A stretch of 64,000 nucleotides of DNA, taken from Paenibacillus sp. NEAU-GSW1. Lineage in GTDB: Bacteria > Bacillota > Bacilli > Paenibacillales > Paenibacillaceae. The DNA lies in the NCBI RefSeq assembly GCF_009737085.1, contig NZ_WOVL01000007.1:1-64000 (forward strand), in the 5' to 3' direction. Of the stretch, positions 36,542 through 44,231 are shown in pieces; the stretch's first letter is position 1, and each line of letters starts with the position of its first letter. The notes below the pieces were generated by a model that saw only the letters and a program-made list of their open reading frames with translations, was not told where the DNA came from and made no database searches. Position numbers and translations under genes: made by a program.

Positions 36542-36559
36542 CTAGGGAGGAACTTGCAG

Positions 36560-37870
36560 ATGGAGAAGAAAGCGTTGAAAATAGCGGTTATCGGAGGGGG
36601 CTCCTCCTACACGCCAGAAATTGTCGAAGGCTTTATTAATAAATATAACGAAATGCCGGTTCGCGAGTTGTGGCTTGTCGACATCGAGGAAGGCCGGCAC
36701 AAGCTGGAAATCGTAGGCGAGCTGGCTAAACGCATGGTGGAAAAAGCGGGCTTGCCGATCGATGTCAAGCTGACGCTGAACCGTCGCGAAGCGATTGCGG
36801 GAGCCGATTTCGTGACGACGCAAATGCGTGTAGGCTTGCTGGATGCGCGCCGCCGCGACGAGCATATTCCAATCTCTTACGGCGTGATCGGCCAGGAAAC
36901 GACAGGCCCGGGCGGCATGTTGAAGGCGCTGCGCACCGTGCCGGTCATTCTCGACATTTGCAAAGATATCGAGGAGCTCGCTCCAAACGCTTGGATGCTT
37001 AATTTTACGAATCCTGCCGGTATTGTAACCGAGGCGGTGCTCAAGCACAGCAAGGTGAGAACGGTCGGGCTGTGCAATTCGCCGATCAATTTTCAGAAGT
37101 TTTTGGCAAGGCAATACGGCGTAACCGAGCAGGAGACGCTTCCTGAATTTGTCGGCATCAACCATTTGCACTGGGTAACTGCCGCATATGTGAACGGCGA
37201 GGACAAATTGCAGGAAATGATCAATGGCGGTAAAGACTATTCGGCGACGAATGTAACGGCCCTAGACTGGGATGCTGATTTTCTGCGGTCGCTAGGCGCG
37301 ATTCCGACCTATTATCTCCGTTATTTCTATATGACGAATACGATGCTCGCGGATATGAAGACGTCGCAGGAGAAGGACGGGACGCGCGCAGATGTGGTCA
37401 GCCGAGTGGAGGCCGAGCTTTTTGAGCTGTACAAGGACGTCAATTTGAACAAAAAGCCGAAGCAGCTGGAGAAGCGCGGGGGCGCATACTACTCCGAGGC
37501 GGCCGTCAATTTGATGCATTCGCTTTATACGGATCGAAGAGATATTCAAACGCTTAATGTGCGTAACGGCGGGATTTTGCCGTTCTTGCCGGAGGACGCG
37601 AGCATTGAAGTCAATTGCGTCGTGACGGCGCAGGGACCGATTCCGATTCCTCCGCAGCGCGTGCCCGAGCAAATTAAAGGCCTTATGCATGCCGTAAAAA
37701 CGTATGAATCGCTGACGATTGAAGCCGCAGTTTCCGGGGACCGAGGCATTGCGCTGCAAGCGATGGTCCATCATCCGCTAGTGCCGGATGTGTCCGTTGC
37801 GAAGCCGATGCTGGATGAGATGCTGCAGGCGAATCAGGCTTACCTGCCCGCATTTTTCGAAAAAAAATAA
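36560..37870 (+). CDS. GH4 family 6-phospho-beta-glucosidase
   Basis: A 436-residue NAD- and metal-dependent glycosidase of family GH4. The Rossmann motif is KIAVIGGGSSYTPE (7-20). Active-site segments are NFTNPAGIVTEA, Cys172 in GLCNSPINF and His202 in GINHLHWVTA, the expected metal ligands. It is closest in style to LicH/CelF 6-phospho-beta-glucosidases. No PTS gene is in the window, so the phospho-sugar may come from the adjacent kinase; this is inference. RBS AGGGAGGAA, seven bases upstream. Confidence 0.9.
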   Translation: MEKKALKIAVIGGGSSYTPEIVEGFINKYNEMPVRELWLVDIEEGRHKLEIVGELAKRMVEKAGLPIDVKLTLNRREAIAGADFVTTQMRVGLLDARRRDEHIPISYGVIGQETTGPGGMLKALRTVPVILDICKDIEELAPNAWMLNFTNPAGIVTEAVLKHSKVRTVGLCNSPINFQKFLARQYGVTEQETLPEFVGINHLHWVTAAYVNGEDKLQEMINGGKDYSATNVTALDWDADFLRSLGAIPTYYLRYFYMTNTMLADMKTSQEKDGTRADVVSRVEAELFELYKDVNLNKKPKQLEKRGGAYYSEAAVNLMHSLYTDRRDIQTLNVRNGGILPFLPEDASIEVNCVVTAQGPIPIPPQRVPEQIKGLMHAVKTYESLTIEAAVSGDRGIALQAMVHHPLVPDVSVAKPMLDEMLQANQAYLPAFFEKK

Positions 37871-37880
37871 TGCTGCATGA

Positions 37881-37920
37881 TGAAAGCGGAAGCGCCGAAA
37901 AGGGAGGCTTTTTCCGCTTT
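37881..37920 (+). terminator. Possible terminator after GH4
   Basis: GAAAGCGGAA pairs perfectly with TTCCGCTTTC around an imperfect loop, but there is no T run. Confidence 0.4.
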
Positions 37921-37962
37921 CGAGCATTTTATGGGAAGTAATTTCCAATGAAAGGATAATTA

Positions 37963-37997
37963 CGAATGTTCAAGGGAATTAATACCGTTAATGTTCG
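37963..37997 (+). promoter_or_regulatory. PurBox-like operator pair upstream of the purine permease
   Basis: CGAATGTT (37963-37970) and AATGTTCG (37990-37997) are 19 bases apart and face each other, the layout of PurR operators (CGAACWTT and its complement). The second half-site lies just upstream of the -35 box. The pair upstream of purE has identical spacing. Confidence 0.55.
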
Positions 37998-38006
37998 TAA
38001 ATTCTA

Positions 38007-38036
38007 TTGACAAAAATGATAGTGCCTTATTAGAAT
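38007..38036 (+). promoter_or_regulatory. Sigma-A promoter of the purine permease gene
   Basis: TTGACA (38007-38012), an 18-base spacer, TAGAAT (38031-38036). The riboswitch begins about 28 bases downstream. Confidence 0.75.
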
Positions 38037-38063
38037 GAGAAACGGCAACAATAAATTTTATAA

Positions 38064-38141
38064 CTCTTTTCGTATAATCTCAAGAATTGGCTTGAGAGTC
38101 TCTACTCGATCACCGTAAATGATCAGGCTACGAAAGGCGAG
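38064..38141 (+). promoter_or_regulatory. Purine (guanine-type) riboswitch aptamer
   Basis: P1 forms from TTTTCGTA and TACGAAA. The conserved core is present: J1/2 TATAATC, P2 CTCAAG-AATTGG-CTTGAG, J2/3 TCTCTAC, P3 with loop ACCGTAAAT, and J3/1 GGCTACG. The specificity position is C, which indicates guanine or hypoxanthine, not adenine. It would turn off the permease when purines are plentiful. Confidence 0.92.
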
Positions 38142-38185
38142 GAAAAAGTCCGTACGGTCCGACGGTATACTTTTCCGCTTTTTGA

Positions 38186-38242
38186 AGAGCCTAGGAGATG
38201 AGAATGCGTATTCCGCATATCCCGTTCCCTAGGCTCTTTGTA
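38186..38242 (+). terminator. Riboswitch expression platform: intrinsic terminator
   Basis: AGAGCCTAGG pairs with CCTAGGCTCT across a loop containing GAATGCGTATTCCGCATAT, followed by TTGTAATG. The position between aptamer and start codon fits transcriptional control. Confidence 0.8.
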
Positions 38243-38278
38243 ATGCTTGCACACATTTTTAGGGGGTTATGATCAATA

Positions 38279-39664
38279 ATGGAACGTTTCTTTAAGCTCA
38301 AAGAACACGGTTCTAACTTCAGAACGGAAATAATGGCCGGTCTGACGACATTTATGACGATGGCTTATATTTTGGCCGTCAATCCGATCGTGCTGACGCC
38401 GGCAGGTCTGGACTGGACTGCAGTATTTTTGGCAACGGCTTTATCGGCTGGTATTTTCTCCATCGCAATGGGCTTGTTTGTAAACTTCCCTGTTGCGCTT
38501 GCGCCGGGCATGGGACTTAACGCGTACTTTGCGACGGTTGTTATTTCATCGGCGGCAACGGACAAGCCGATTTCGATTGAAATGGGCCTTACCGCCGTCT
38601 TTATTTCCGGTATTATTTTTATCATTCTGACGCTGACGCAAATTCGTCAGATGATGATTACGGCAGTGCCGGACAGCTTGAAGCATGCGATTACCGTCGG
38701 CATCGGCTTGTTTATTGCGATCATTGGCCTGAAAGGCAGCGGTCTGATGACGATTGCGGCTACGACTTTCCGCGATGTAAAAACAGGCGAATACACGGAT
38801 CTTGCTTCTGCGGAAACGGTTATTCACCTGGGACATCTGGCTGACCCTAACGTATATTTGACCATTATCGGTATTGTACTTATTGCGCTTCTGATGGTGC
38901 TTCGCGTACCGGGCGCTATACTGTGGGGTATTCTCGGTACTACGGTAATCGCTCTGATTACAGGCCACGTTGATGTGAACAAAACGTTGTCGGGTCAAAC
39001 TTGGGTACCTGACTTCTCGACGATGAATTTCGCGGCATTTGACTTCGCAGGCGTAATGGAAGTCGGCCTTGTTACCGTGATTCTGACGTTTACGTTCGTT
39101 GAACTGTTCGATACGTTCGGAACGCTCGTCGGCACTGCGAACCGCGCAGGCTTGATGAAAAACGAAGAAGAAGGCAAGAAGCGCGTCGGCAAAGCAATGT
39201 TCGTCGATGCGATCGGTGTAAGCGGCGGCGCGGTGCTTGGCACAAGCACAGTTACCGCGTTTGTTGAAAGCTCGGCAGGCGTTGCGCAAGGCGGACGTAC
39301 AGGTCTGACGTCAGTAACGACGGGCATTTGCTTCTTGATCTCGATCTTTGTTGCCCCGATCATCGCACTTGTGCCTGGATCGGCAACAAATGCGGCTTTG
39401 ATCATTGTAGGCGTGCTGATGATGCAGTCGATTAAAGAAATCGACTTCTCGGATATGGTATACGCGATTCCTTCGTTCCTGACGCTTGCTTTGATGCCTT
39501 TCACTTACAACATTGCAAACGGCATCTCGTTCGGCGTTGTTACTTACGTGCTGCTCGCTACTGTTGCTAATGCAACAGGCAAAGGCAAGTACAAAGTACA
39601 CTGGCTTATGTGGATTATTGCGGCGCTCATTCTTGCCCGCTTTATTTTCCTTGGCGCAGAGTAG
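38279..39664 (+). CDS. pbuG: Guanine/hypoxanthine permease, NCS2 family (PbuG-like)
   Basis: A 461-residue membrane transporter of the AzgA-like NCS2 group with about 12-14 helices. Family signatures are TFMTMAYILAVNP near the N-terminus, GMGLNAYFATVV, FVELFDTFGTLVGTANRAG and GTSTVTAFVESSAGVAQGGRTGLTSV. It imports guanine and hypoxanthine by proton symport. The guanine-type riboswitch and PurBox pair upstream support purine substrates. The last residues before the stop are FIFLGAE. Monocistronic with a strong terminator. Confidence 0.93.
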   Translation: MERFFKLKEHGSNFRTEIMAGLTTFMTMAYILAVNPIVLTPAGLDWTAVFLATALSAGIFSIAMGLFVNFPVALAPGMGLNAYFATVVISSAATDKPISIEMGLTAVFISGIIFIILTLTQIRQMMITAVPDSLKHAITVGIGLFIAIIGLKGSGLMTIAATTFRDVKTGEYTDLASAETVIHLGHLADPNVYLTIIGIVLIALLMVLRVPGAILWGILGTTVIALITGHVDVNKTLSGQTWVPDFSTMNFAAFDFAGVMEVGLVTVILTFTFVELFDTFGTLVGTANRAGLMKNEEEGKKRVGKAMFVDAIGVSGGAVLGTSTVTAFVESSAGVAQGGRTGLTSVTTGICFLISIFVAPIIALVPGSATNAALIIVGVLMMQSIKEIDFSDMVYAIPSFLTLALMPFTYNIANGISFGVVTYVLLATVANATGKGKYKVHWLMWIIAALILARFIFLGAE

Positions 39665-39715
39665 TCATTTGAGTTTGAGCAGGCGGGGGCGGACCGACGT
39701 CGCTTGCGGCAATTT

Positions 39716-39745
39716 AGCCGGCACCTTATGGGTGCCGGTTTTTTG
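39716..39745 (+). terminator. Terminator of the purine permease gene
   Basis: AGCCGGCACC-TTAT-GGGTGCCGGTTTTTT. The rest of 39746-39885 holds no recognisable feature. Confidence 0.9.
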
Positions 39746-39888
39746 CTGTTTTATAGTGTGCTGATGGAATAGGAAAGCGGCGGGCTGAGATGCGTCGTGC
39801 AAGGCGCTTTGAGTCGAGTCCGTTAGGATGCACAGGAGTCGGGCGAGTCGGCTTCGTATCGGACCCGCAGTCCGTTAGGGAGCTCGTG

Positions 39889-39940
39889 AAAAAAGCTCAA
39901 CGATATTTCCCATCAGGGGGAGCATCGTTGAGCTTCTTTC
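39889..39940 (-). terminator. Terminator of the NAGPA-domain operon
   Basis: AAGCTCAACGAT and ATCGTTGAGCTT form a perfect stem. Poly-A on the left reads as a T run on the minus strand. Confidence 0.8.
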
Positions 39941-39951
39941 ACAAAGCCTAA

Positions 39952-41031
39952 TTATTTAAAAAACAAAAAGTTCGTGGGCAGCTTTCGAAGCTGTCCGTCG
40001 GAAGGCTTGTTGATGACGCGCCCGTTCCATACGAGCGACGAGGAACCGCCGCCATCCAGATTATAGCCGTCAACTGCGCCGTAACGGCGAAGCAGCAGCT
40101 GCATCTCGGCCAGCGTTGCCCCAGAGCTGCCGCCCTCGTTGCGGCCGTCGACGACGAGAACGAGCAGCTGGTCGTCCTTGTAATTGGCGATGACGGTGCG
40201 CGGTGCCCGTGCAGGGCTGGTCTGCCACTTCGACGGAATGGCTGCAGCCGCTCCGTTCTTCACTAACACCGGCACAAAGGATGCGCCAAACTTGACGTTC
40301 TTGCTGTCGAGCTGCTGCCGGCTCGTAAACTTCCCTCCGACCAGCTTATTGCTCTCATTCAGACCAACAAAAAACAAATCGTTATACGTCGGTTCGAAGC
40401 CGCCGACATACTTTCCGCCAACGATCGTTGTGCTAAGCGGATAACGCTTTCCCCCGCCGTCGGCAAAGCCGCCAGCATTCACACCCGCGAAAGCGCCGGT
40501 CCGTTTAACGGCGGCGAGCGTGGTCTCCGCTCCGCCGTACTTGCCGTTGCCAAGGGCCATTTGCATAGCGTCGCTTGATTTCAGCTTAAGCTTTAACGCA
40601 TAAGCGTTAAAGTGATCAGCTTTTATGTAGAAAAGCTGCGCCCGTAAATTGTCCGTGTTGACCGTTCCTGACGGCGAACCAAGCTTTGACGTAATGATTC
40701 GGTCGTAAATCTCGAACGGGCGTTGTGCCTGAGCTTTCGCTTTCGTGACGATTTGCTTCATTTCGGCGTTTGTTTGATTGTAGAGCTTGATTTGCTTTTT
40801 AATCGACTTGCTTGTCTGCGCAGCCGTTTTTTGCGCGCTGCTTAATCCCTCCGTCGCTTTAGCGGCGGGCTTCACCGCAGCAGCATCTTCTATTGCCGCT
40901 GCATCATATTTCGGAAAGGCATCTTCTCCCATGACAACGGAGATGTTAGCAAACAGCAGCCACAGCAGCATGCCTAGAAACGGCGTGCAAGCAAGCAGCA
41001 ACGTCCGGTTCAAATAACGGACGCTGTTCAT
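39952..41031 (-). CDS. Phosphodiester glycosidase family protein (NAGPA domain)
   Basis: A 359-residue exported protein with an N-terminal membrane anchor (LLLACTPFLGMLLWLLFANISVV), a hydrophilic linker (about 45-100) and a C-terminal NAGPA-like phosphodiester glycosidase domain (about 150-359). Typical segments are GAFAGVNAGGFADGGGKR, LSTTIVGGKYVG, RTVIANYKDDQLLVLVVDGR and the final YNLDGGGSSSLVWNG. Such domains cut sugar-phosphodiester links, in bacteria probably in wall polymers or exopolysaccharide. Its start overlaps the upstream gene by four bases. Confidence 0.88.
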   Translation of the reverse strand: MNSVRYLNRTLLLACTPFLGMLLWLLFANISVVMGEDAFPKYDAAAIEDAAAVKPAAKATEGLSSAQKTAAQTSKSIKKQIKLYNQTNAEMKQIVTKAKAQAQRPFEIYDRIITSKLGSPSGTVNTDNLRAQLFYIKADHFNAYALKLKLKSSDAMQMALGNGKYGGAETTLAAVKRTGAFAGVNAGGFADGGGKRYPLSTTIVGGKYVGGFEPTYNDLFFVGLNESNKLVGGKFTSRQQLDSKNVKFGASFVPVLVKNGAAAAIPSKWQTSPARAPRTVIANYKDDQLLVLVVDGRNEGGSSGATLAEMQLLLRRYGAVDGYNLDGGGSSSLVWNGRVINKPSDGQLRKLPTNFLFFK

Positions 41032-41462
41032 TTCAGCACATCCAAACTTTTTTGCAGTTCGTTCAGCTTCTTCTTCACTTCATTTAATTGGCTATACAGC
41101 TTATTGCTATTATCGGTTTTGACGTCTGCATTATCTTTGGTAAAAGTAAGCAGCTCATTCAGCGCGTCGACCTTTCCTTCCAAGCTGGACAGCTCCTCTT
41201 TATAGCTTGTCTCCAGTTTGGCCAGACGCTCGTCGTACTGCTTCTGCATAGCGGCGATTTGTTCCGCAGTCTGTTGTTCGAGGTCAGCGGCAACTTGCCG
41301 CTGAATATGATCGCTGTAAAGCTTGGCTCCGGCAATGCCGATCATGATGAGCATCAGCCAGACCATGGCAAATAAGAAGAAATACCGTTTGTTCCTTTTC
41401 GAGCGCGTCGATCTCTCGTACAGCGGAGCGCCCGACGTCTCTAATGGGGCGTGAGTAGACAT
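41028..41462 (-). CDS. Single-pass membrane protein with coiled coil
   Basis: A 144-residue protein with a basic N-terminus (STRSKRNKRY), one transmembrane helix (about 28-47, FFLFAMVWLMLIMIGIAGAKL) and a long extracellular coiled coil (about 52-143) of EQQTAEQIAAMQKQYDERLA type heptads. No family recognised. It is the first gene of a two-gene operon with the NAGPA protein (ATGA overlap), so it may act as its scaffold or partner. RBS AGGTGAACG. Confidence 0.8.
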   Translation of the reverse strand: MSTHAPLETSGAPLYERSTRSKRNKRYFFLFAMVWLMLIMIGIAGAKLYSDHIQRQVAADLEQQTAEQIAAMQKQYDERLAKLETSYKEELSSLEGKVDALNELLTFTKDNADVKTDNSNKLYSQLNEVKKKLNELQKSLDVLK

Positions 41463-41727
41463 ATGCGTTCACCTCTTCAGTTGTTTTGCGGCAAAGAAGA
41501 AGGGAACGAACTGCATGATTTAGTTGAATCGCAAGCTCAATCAATAAACGGTCGAATGATGGCGATTGTTGCGGGTGTCACTACATTGTAACAAACATTC
41601 GGGCTCAGGTCTCCCATCTAGTTTGTGGGATTTGTGAGATGCGTTATAATAAGAAGAAAAGCAAGTTTTGTTTAGCAAAACGATATAAGTTGAACTAATT
41701 ATTGGAATGGAGACTGTTCGTCACCAC

Positions 41728-41854
41728 TGCGAGAAAGATTGGCTTCCGGTCGCTGTTGTTTTCAGATTTCTTGAATGTTTAAGACTGTGCGCTGTTGAAA
41801 TCCGAAAACAAAGGCGAACGCTATCGCTCCTCCAGCTCAATCTTTCTCTTCGCG
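41728..41854. repeat. Long structured inverted-repeat element upstream of msrAB
   Basis: Outer arms GCGAGAAAGATTG (from 41729) and CAATCTTTCTCTTCGC (to 41853) enclose inner arms TTGTTTTCAGATTTC (41756-41770) and GAAATCCGAAAACAA (41797-41811, 14 of 15 paired). The whole could fold into one branched hairpin. It has no open frame. From memory, close relatives are scattered through Paenibacillus genomes. The rest of 41463-41932 shows only AT-rich sequence. Confidence 0.7.
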
Positions 41855-41932
41855 GTTCCTCTGCTCCATAGCTTGATTAATTCAATTTATAGCAAGTTTT
41901 GCTGCCGCGAAACTTTTTAGGAGGGCAAAAGG

Positions 41933-42889
41933 ATGAGTCAACAATTGGAACAAGCAATGTTTGCGGGAGGCTGCTTCTGGTGTATGGTTCAGCCTTTCGA
42001 AGAGACGCCGGGCATCGTTTCCGTCATATCGGGCTACAGCGGAGGTCATACCGAAAATCCAACCTATGAGGAAGTCTGCTCGGACACGACTGGCCATGTT
42101 GAGGTTGTTCATATTACGTTCGATCCGACTGTTTTTTCGTATAAAAAGCTTCTCGACGTCTATTGGAGACAAACCGACCCGACCGATGCCGGCGGGCAAT
42201 TCCATGATCGCGGCCACTCGTACCGGCCGGTCATTTTCTATTACTCGGAAGAGCAGCGGCAGGAGGCGGAAGCTTCCAAGGCGGAACTGCAAGCGAGCGG
42301 GCGTTTTGACAAGCCGATTGTGACGGCGATCGAACCGGCCAAACCGTTTTATCCGGCAGAGGACTATCATCAAGGCTACCACCATACGAATAAGCTGAGG
42401 TACAAAATGTACCGCAAAGGCTCGGGCCGCGATGCGTTCATCGAGCAAAACTGGACGGTTCGCAAAAACGAGGAAGAGCTTCGAGCGCGCCTGACCCCGC
42501 TGCAATACGAAGTGACGCAGAACAGCGCGACGGAACGGGCCTTTACAGGCGAGTTCTGGGACCACAAAGAAGAGGGGCTGTACGTCGACATCGTATCCGG
42601 CGAGCCTTTGTTCAGCTCCCGCGAGAAGTACGATTCCGGCTGCGGCTGGCCGAGCTTCACGAAGCCGTTGAAAGATACGGCGATTAAAGAGCTGACGGAT
42701 ACGAGCCACTTCATGGTGCGGACAGAAGTGAGGAGCAAAGAGGGCGATTCGCACTTAGGCCATGTGTTCAATGACGGGCCTGGTCCTCACGGCTTGCGAT
42801 ATTGCATCAACTCCGCATCGCTTCGTTTTATTCCGCGGGCCGATCTAGAGAAAGAAGGCTACGGCGAATACGCCGGCTGGTTTAATTGA
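41933..42889 (+). CDS. msrAB: Bifunctional methionine sulfoxide reductase MsrA/MsrB
   Basis: A 318-residue fusion that repairs both stereoisomers of methionine sulfoxide. MsrA is N-terminal (about 5-160) with nucleophile Cys14 in [13 protein letters not shown] and the [17 protein letters not shown] segment. MsrB is C-terminal (about 180-315) with [40 protein letters not shown] and its catalytic cysteine in RYCIN. The RBS is TTTAGGAGG. The fusion order A-B is the common one in Firmicutes. Monocistronic; the nitroreductase gene follows 44 bases later. Confidence 0.96.
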   Translation: MSQQLEQAMFAGGCFWCMVQPFEETPGIVSVISGYSGGHTENPTYEEVCSDTTGHVEVVHITFDPTVFSYKKLLDVYWRQTDPTDAGGQFHDRGHSYRPVIFYYSEEQRQEAEASKAELQASGRFDKPIVTAIEPAKPFYPAEDYHQGYHHTNKLRYKMYRKGSGRDAFIEQNWTVRKNEEELRARLTPLQYEVTQNSATERAFTGEFWDHKEEGLYVDIVSGEPLFSSREKYDSGCGWPSFTKPLKDTAIKELTDTSHFMVRTEVRSKEGDSHLGHVFNDGPGPHGLRYCINSASLRFIPRADLEKEGYGEYAGWFN

Positions 42890-42933
42890 TTACTATTATG
42901 CTTCTATTTCAATAAGGGAGTGACTTTGTTCAG

Positions 42934-43506
42934 ATGAATATCGAGGAAGCAATCCGTACAAGAAGATCGATTGGCCGTTTGAAAAAAGATCCGGTCGATC
43001 GCAATCTGATCGAGAAAATAATTGAAGCGGCGACCTGGGCGCCAAGCCACCATAATACGCAGCCTTGGAAGTTTATCGTCATGACCGGCGACGGCCGGGC
43101 AAAGCTCGGCGAAGGGTACGCTCGCGTTGCGATGGCCTCGCTCGATACGGGCATCGGCGCCGCACTGGAAGAACGTCTGGAGAAGGAACGCGCGAAAGCG
43201 TACCGCAGTCCGGTCGTTATTGCAGCTGTGTGCTCGCCGTCCGATGACCCGCGGGCCACGCTGGTCGAGGAAGTTGCCGCCGCGCATGCAGCGGTTCAGA
43301 ACTTGCTGCTGGCCGCGCATGCCAATGGACTTGGCGCGATCTGGCGCTCCGGCGACCCGATGTATCATCCTTTAATGAAGGATACATTTGGCCTCGACGC
43401 AGAGGAGCAGCTTGTCGGCCTTATTTATCTCGGTTACCCGGATATGACGCCGCCTGAAGGGAAGCGTACGCCTGCAGCCGAGAAAACGGTATGGCTGGAA
43501 GGATAA
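42934..43506 (+). CDS. Nitroreductase family protein (YdjA-like)
   Basis: A 190-residue flavin enzyme of the nitroreductase fold. It starts MNIEEAIRTRRSIGRLKKDPV, with the FMN-binding Arg-Arg-Ser motif, and has WAPSHHNTQPWKFIVMTGDGR, AAHANGLGAIWRSGDPMYH and GLIYLGYPD. The His-His-Asn-Thr segment and length are those of the YdjA-type subgroup. Physiological substrate unknown. It might share a transcript with msrAB; a terminator follows. Confidence 0.88.
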   Translation: MNIEEAIRTRRSIGRLKKDPVDRNLIEKIIEAATWAPSHHNTQPWKFIVMTGDGRAKLGEGYARVAMASLDTGIGAALEERLEKERAKAYRSPVVIAAVCSPSDDPRATLVEEVAAAHAAVQNLLLAAHANGLGAIWRSGDPMYHPLMKDTFGLDAEEQLVGLIYLGYPDMTPPEGKRTPAAEKTVWLEG

Positions 43507-43535
43507 TTTATTCGCGATATCGAGCTTAAACGAGA

Positions 43536-43601
43536 GAAAAGCCTTTTGTAAGGGAAAAAGCTGGCAAGATGCGGCTGCAGCCCTGCGAAAGGCTTTTTTT
43601 G
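43536..43601 (+). terminator. Terminator after the nitroreductase gene
   Basis: AAAAGCCTTTTGTAAGGG...CCCTGCGAAAGGCTTTTTTT; outer stem AAAGCCTTT/AAAGGCTTT with a nested GCTGCAGC hairpin. Confidence 0.75.
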
Positions 43602-43733
43602 TCATTTGACTGCTTTAATAAATAGATATATAGTAGTAAATACTTTGCTGTTAATTGTTTTAGTTCTAAACTATTTGTGGGGAACGTAAAACAATCAAGG
43701 GACGGTTTATTGCTGAAGCAAGGAGGGATGATA

Positions 43734-44162
43734 ATGGACAGAAGCGCCGAGCTGGTCACTTTTTCCGGACAGTTTCGCTGCCTGCTTCGTTCGATTAATC
43801 AAGAGTGGAAGAAACGAATGCCGCATAACTTGTCCTATACGCAGTTTAAGCTGATGTTTCGGCTGCACAATGAGGAGAAGCTTAAAGTTTCGGAATTAGC
43901 CGAATTGATGGGTCTCACATCTGGCGCGATAACGGGCGTTGTAGACAAACTGATCGATGAAGGCTACGTTACGCGAGAGCGGGCTACGGACGACCGCAGA
44001 GTGGTCTATGTAGAAATTTCGCCGCAAGGCAAAACCATGATCGAAGAGCTGCTCGAATCGCAAAGCGAATCGATTTCGGCGATGTTCAATCGGCTGCCGG
44101 ATGAGGATATCCAGCATCTGAAACGTATTTTTGCCCAGTTGCTTGTCCATTTAGAGAAATAA
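43734..44162 (+). CDS. MarR family transcriptional regulator
   Basis: A 142-residue winged-helix regulator. The recognition region is KVSELAELMGLTSGAITGVVDKLIDEGYVTRERATDDRRVVYVEIS, with the characteristic DDRR wing. The ATG at 43734 is six bases after AGGAGGG; an ATG two codons earlier is the alternative. It lies directly upstream of a DHA2-type MFS exporter and probably represses it, the usual MarR-exporter layout. Confidence 0.9.
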   Translation: MDRSAELVTFSGQFRCLLRSINQEWKKRMPHNLSYTQFKLMFRLHNEEKLKVSELAELMGLTSGAITGVVDKLIDEGYVTRERATDDRRVVYVEISPQGKTMIEELLESQSESISAMFNRLPDEDIQHLKRIFAQLLVHLEK

Positions 44163-44181
44163 TTTAATTATAAAAAGAGTG

Positions 44182-44206
44182 ACTTTGAGCGGAGCTTGCT
44201 CAAAGT
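44182..44206 (+). repeat. ACTTTGAGC/GCTCAAAGT hairpin before the MFS gene
   Basis: A perfect 9-bp stem (44182-44190 with 44198-44206) in the short gap between marR and the MFS gene, 10 bases upstream of AAGGAG. It resembles 1913-1931. Confidence 0.5.
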
Positions 44207-44231
44207 ACTAATGTAAGGAGAAGAGACAACT

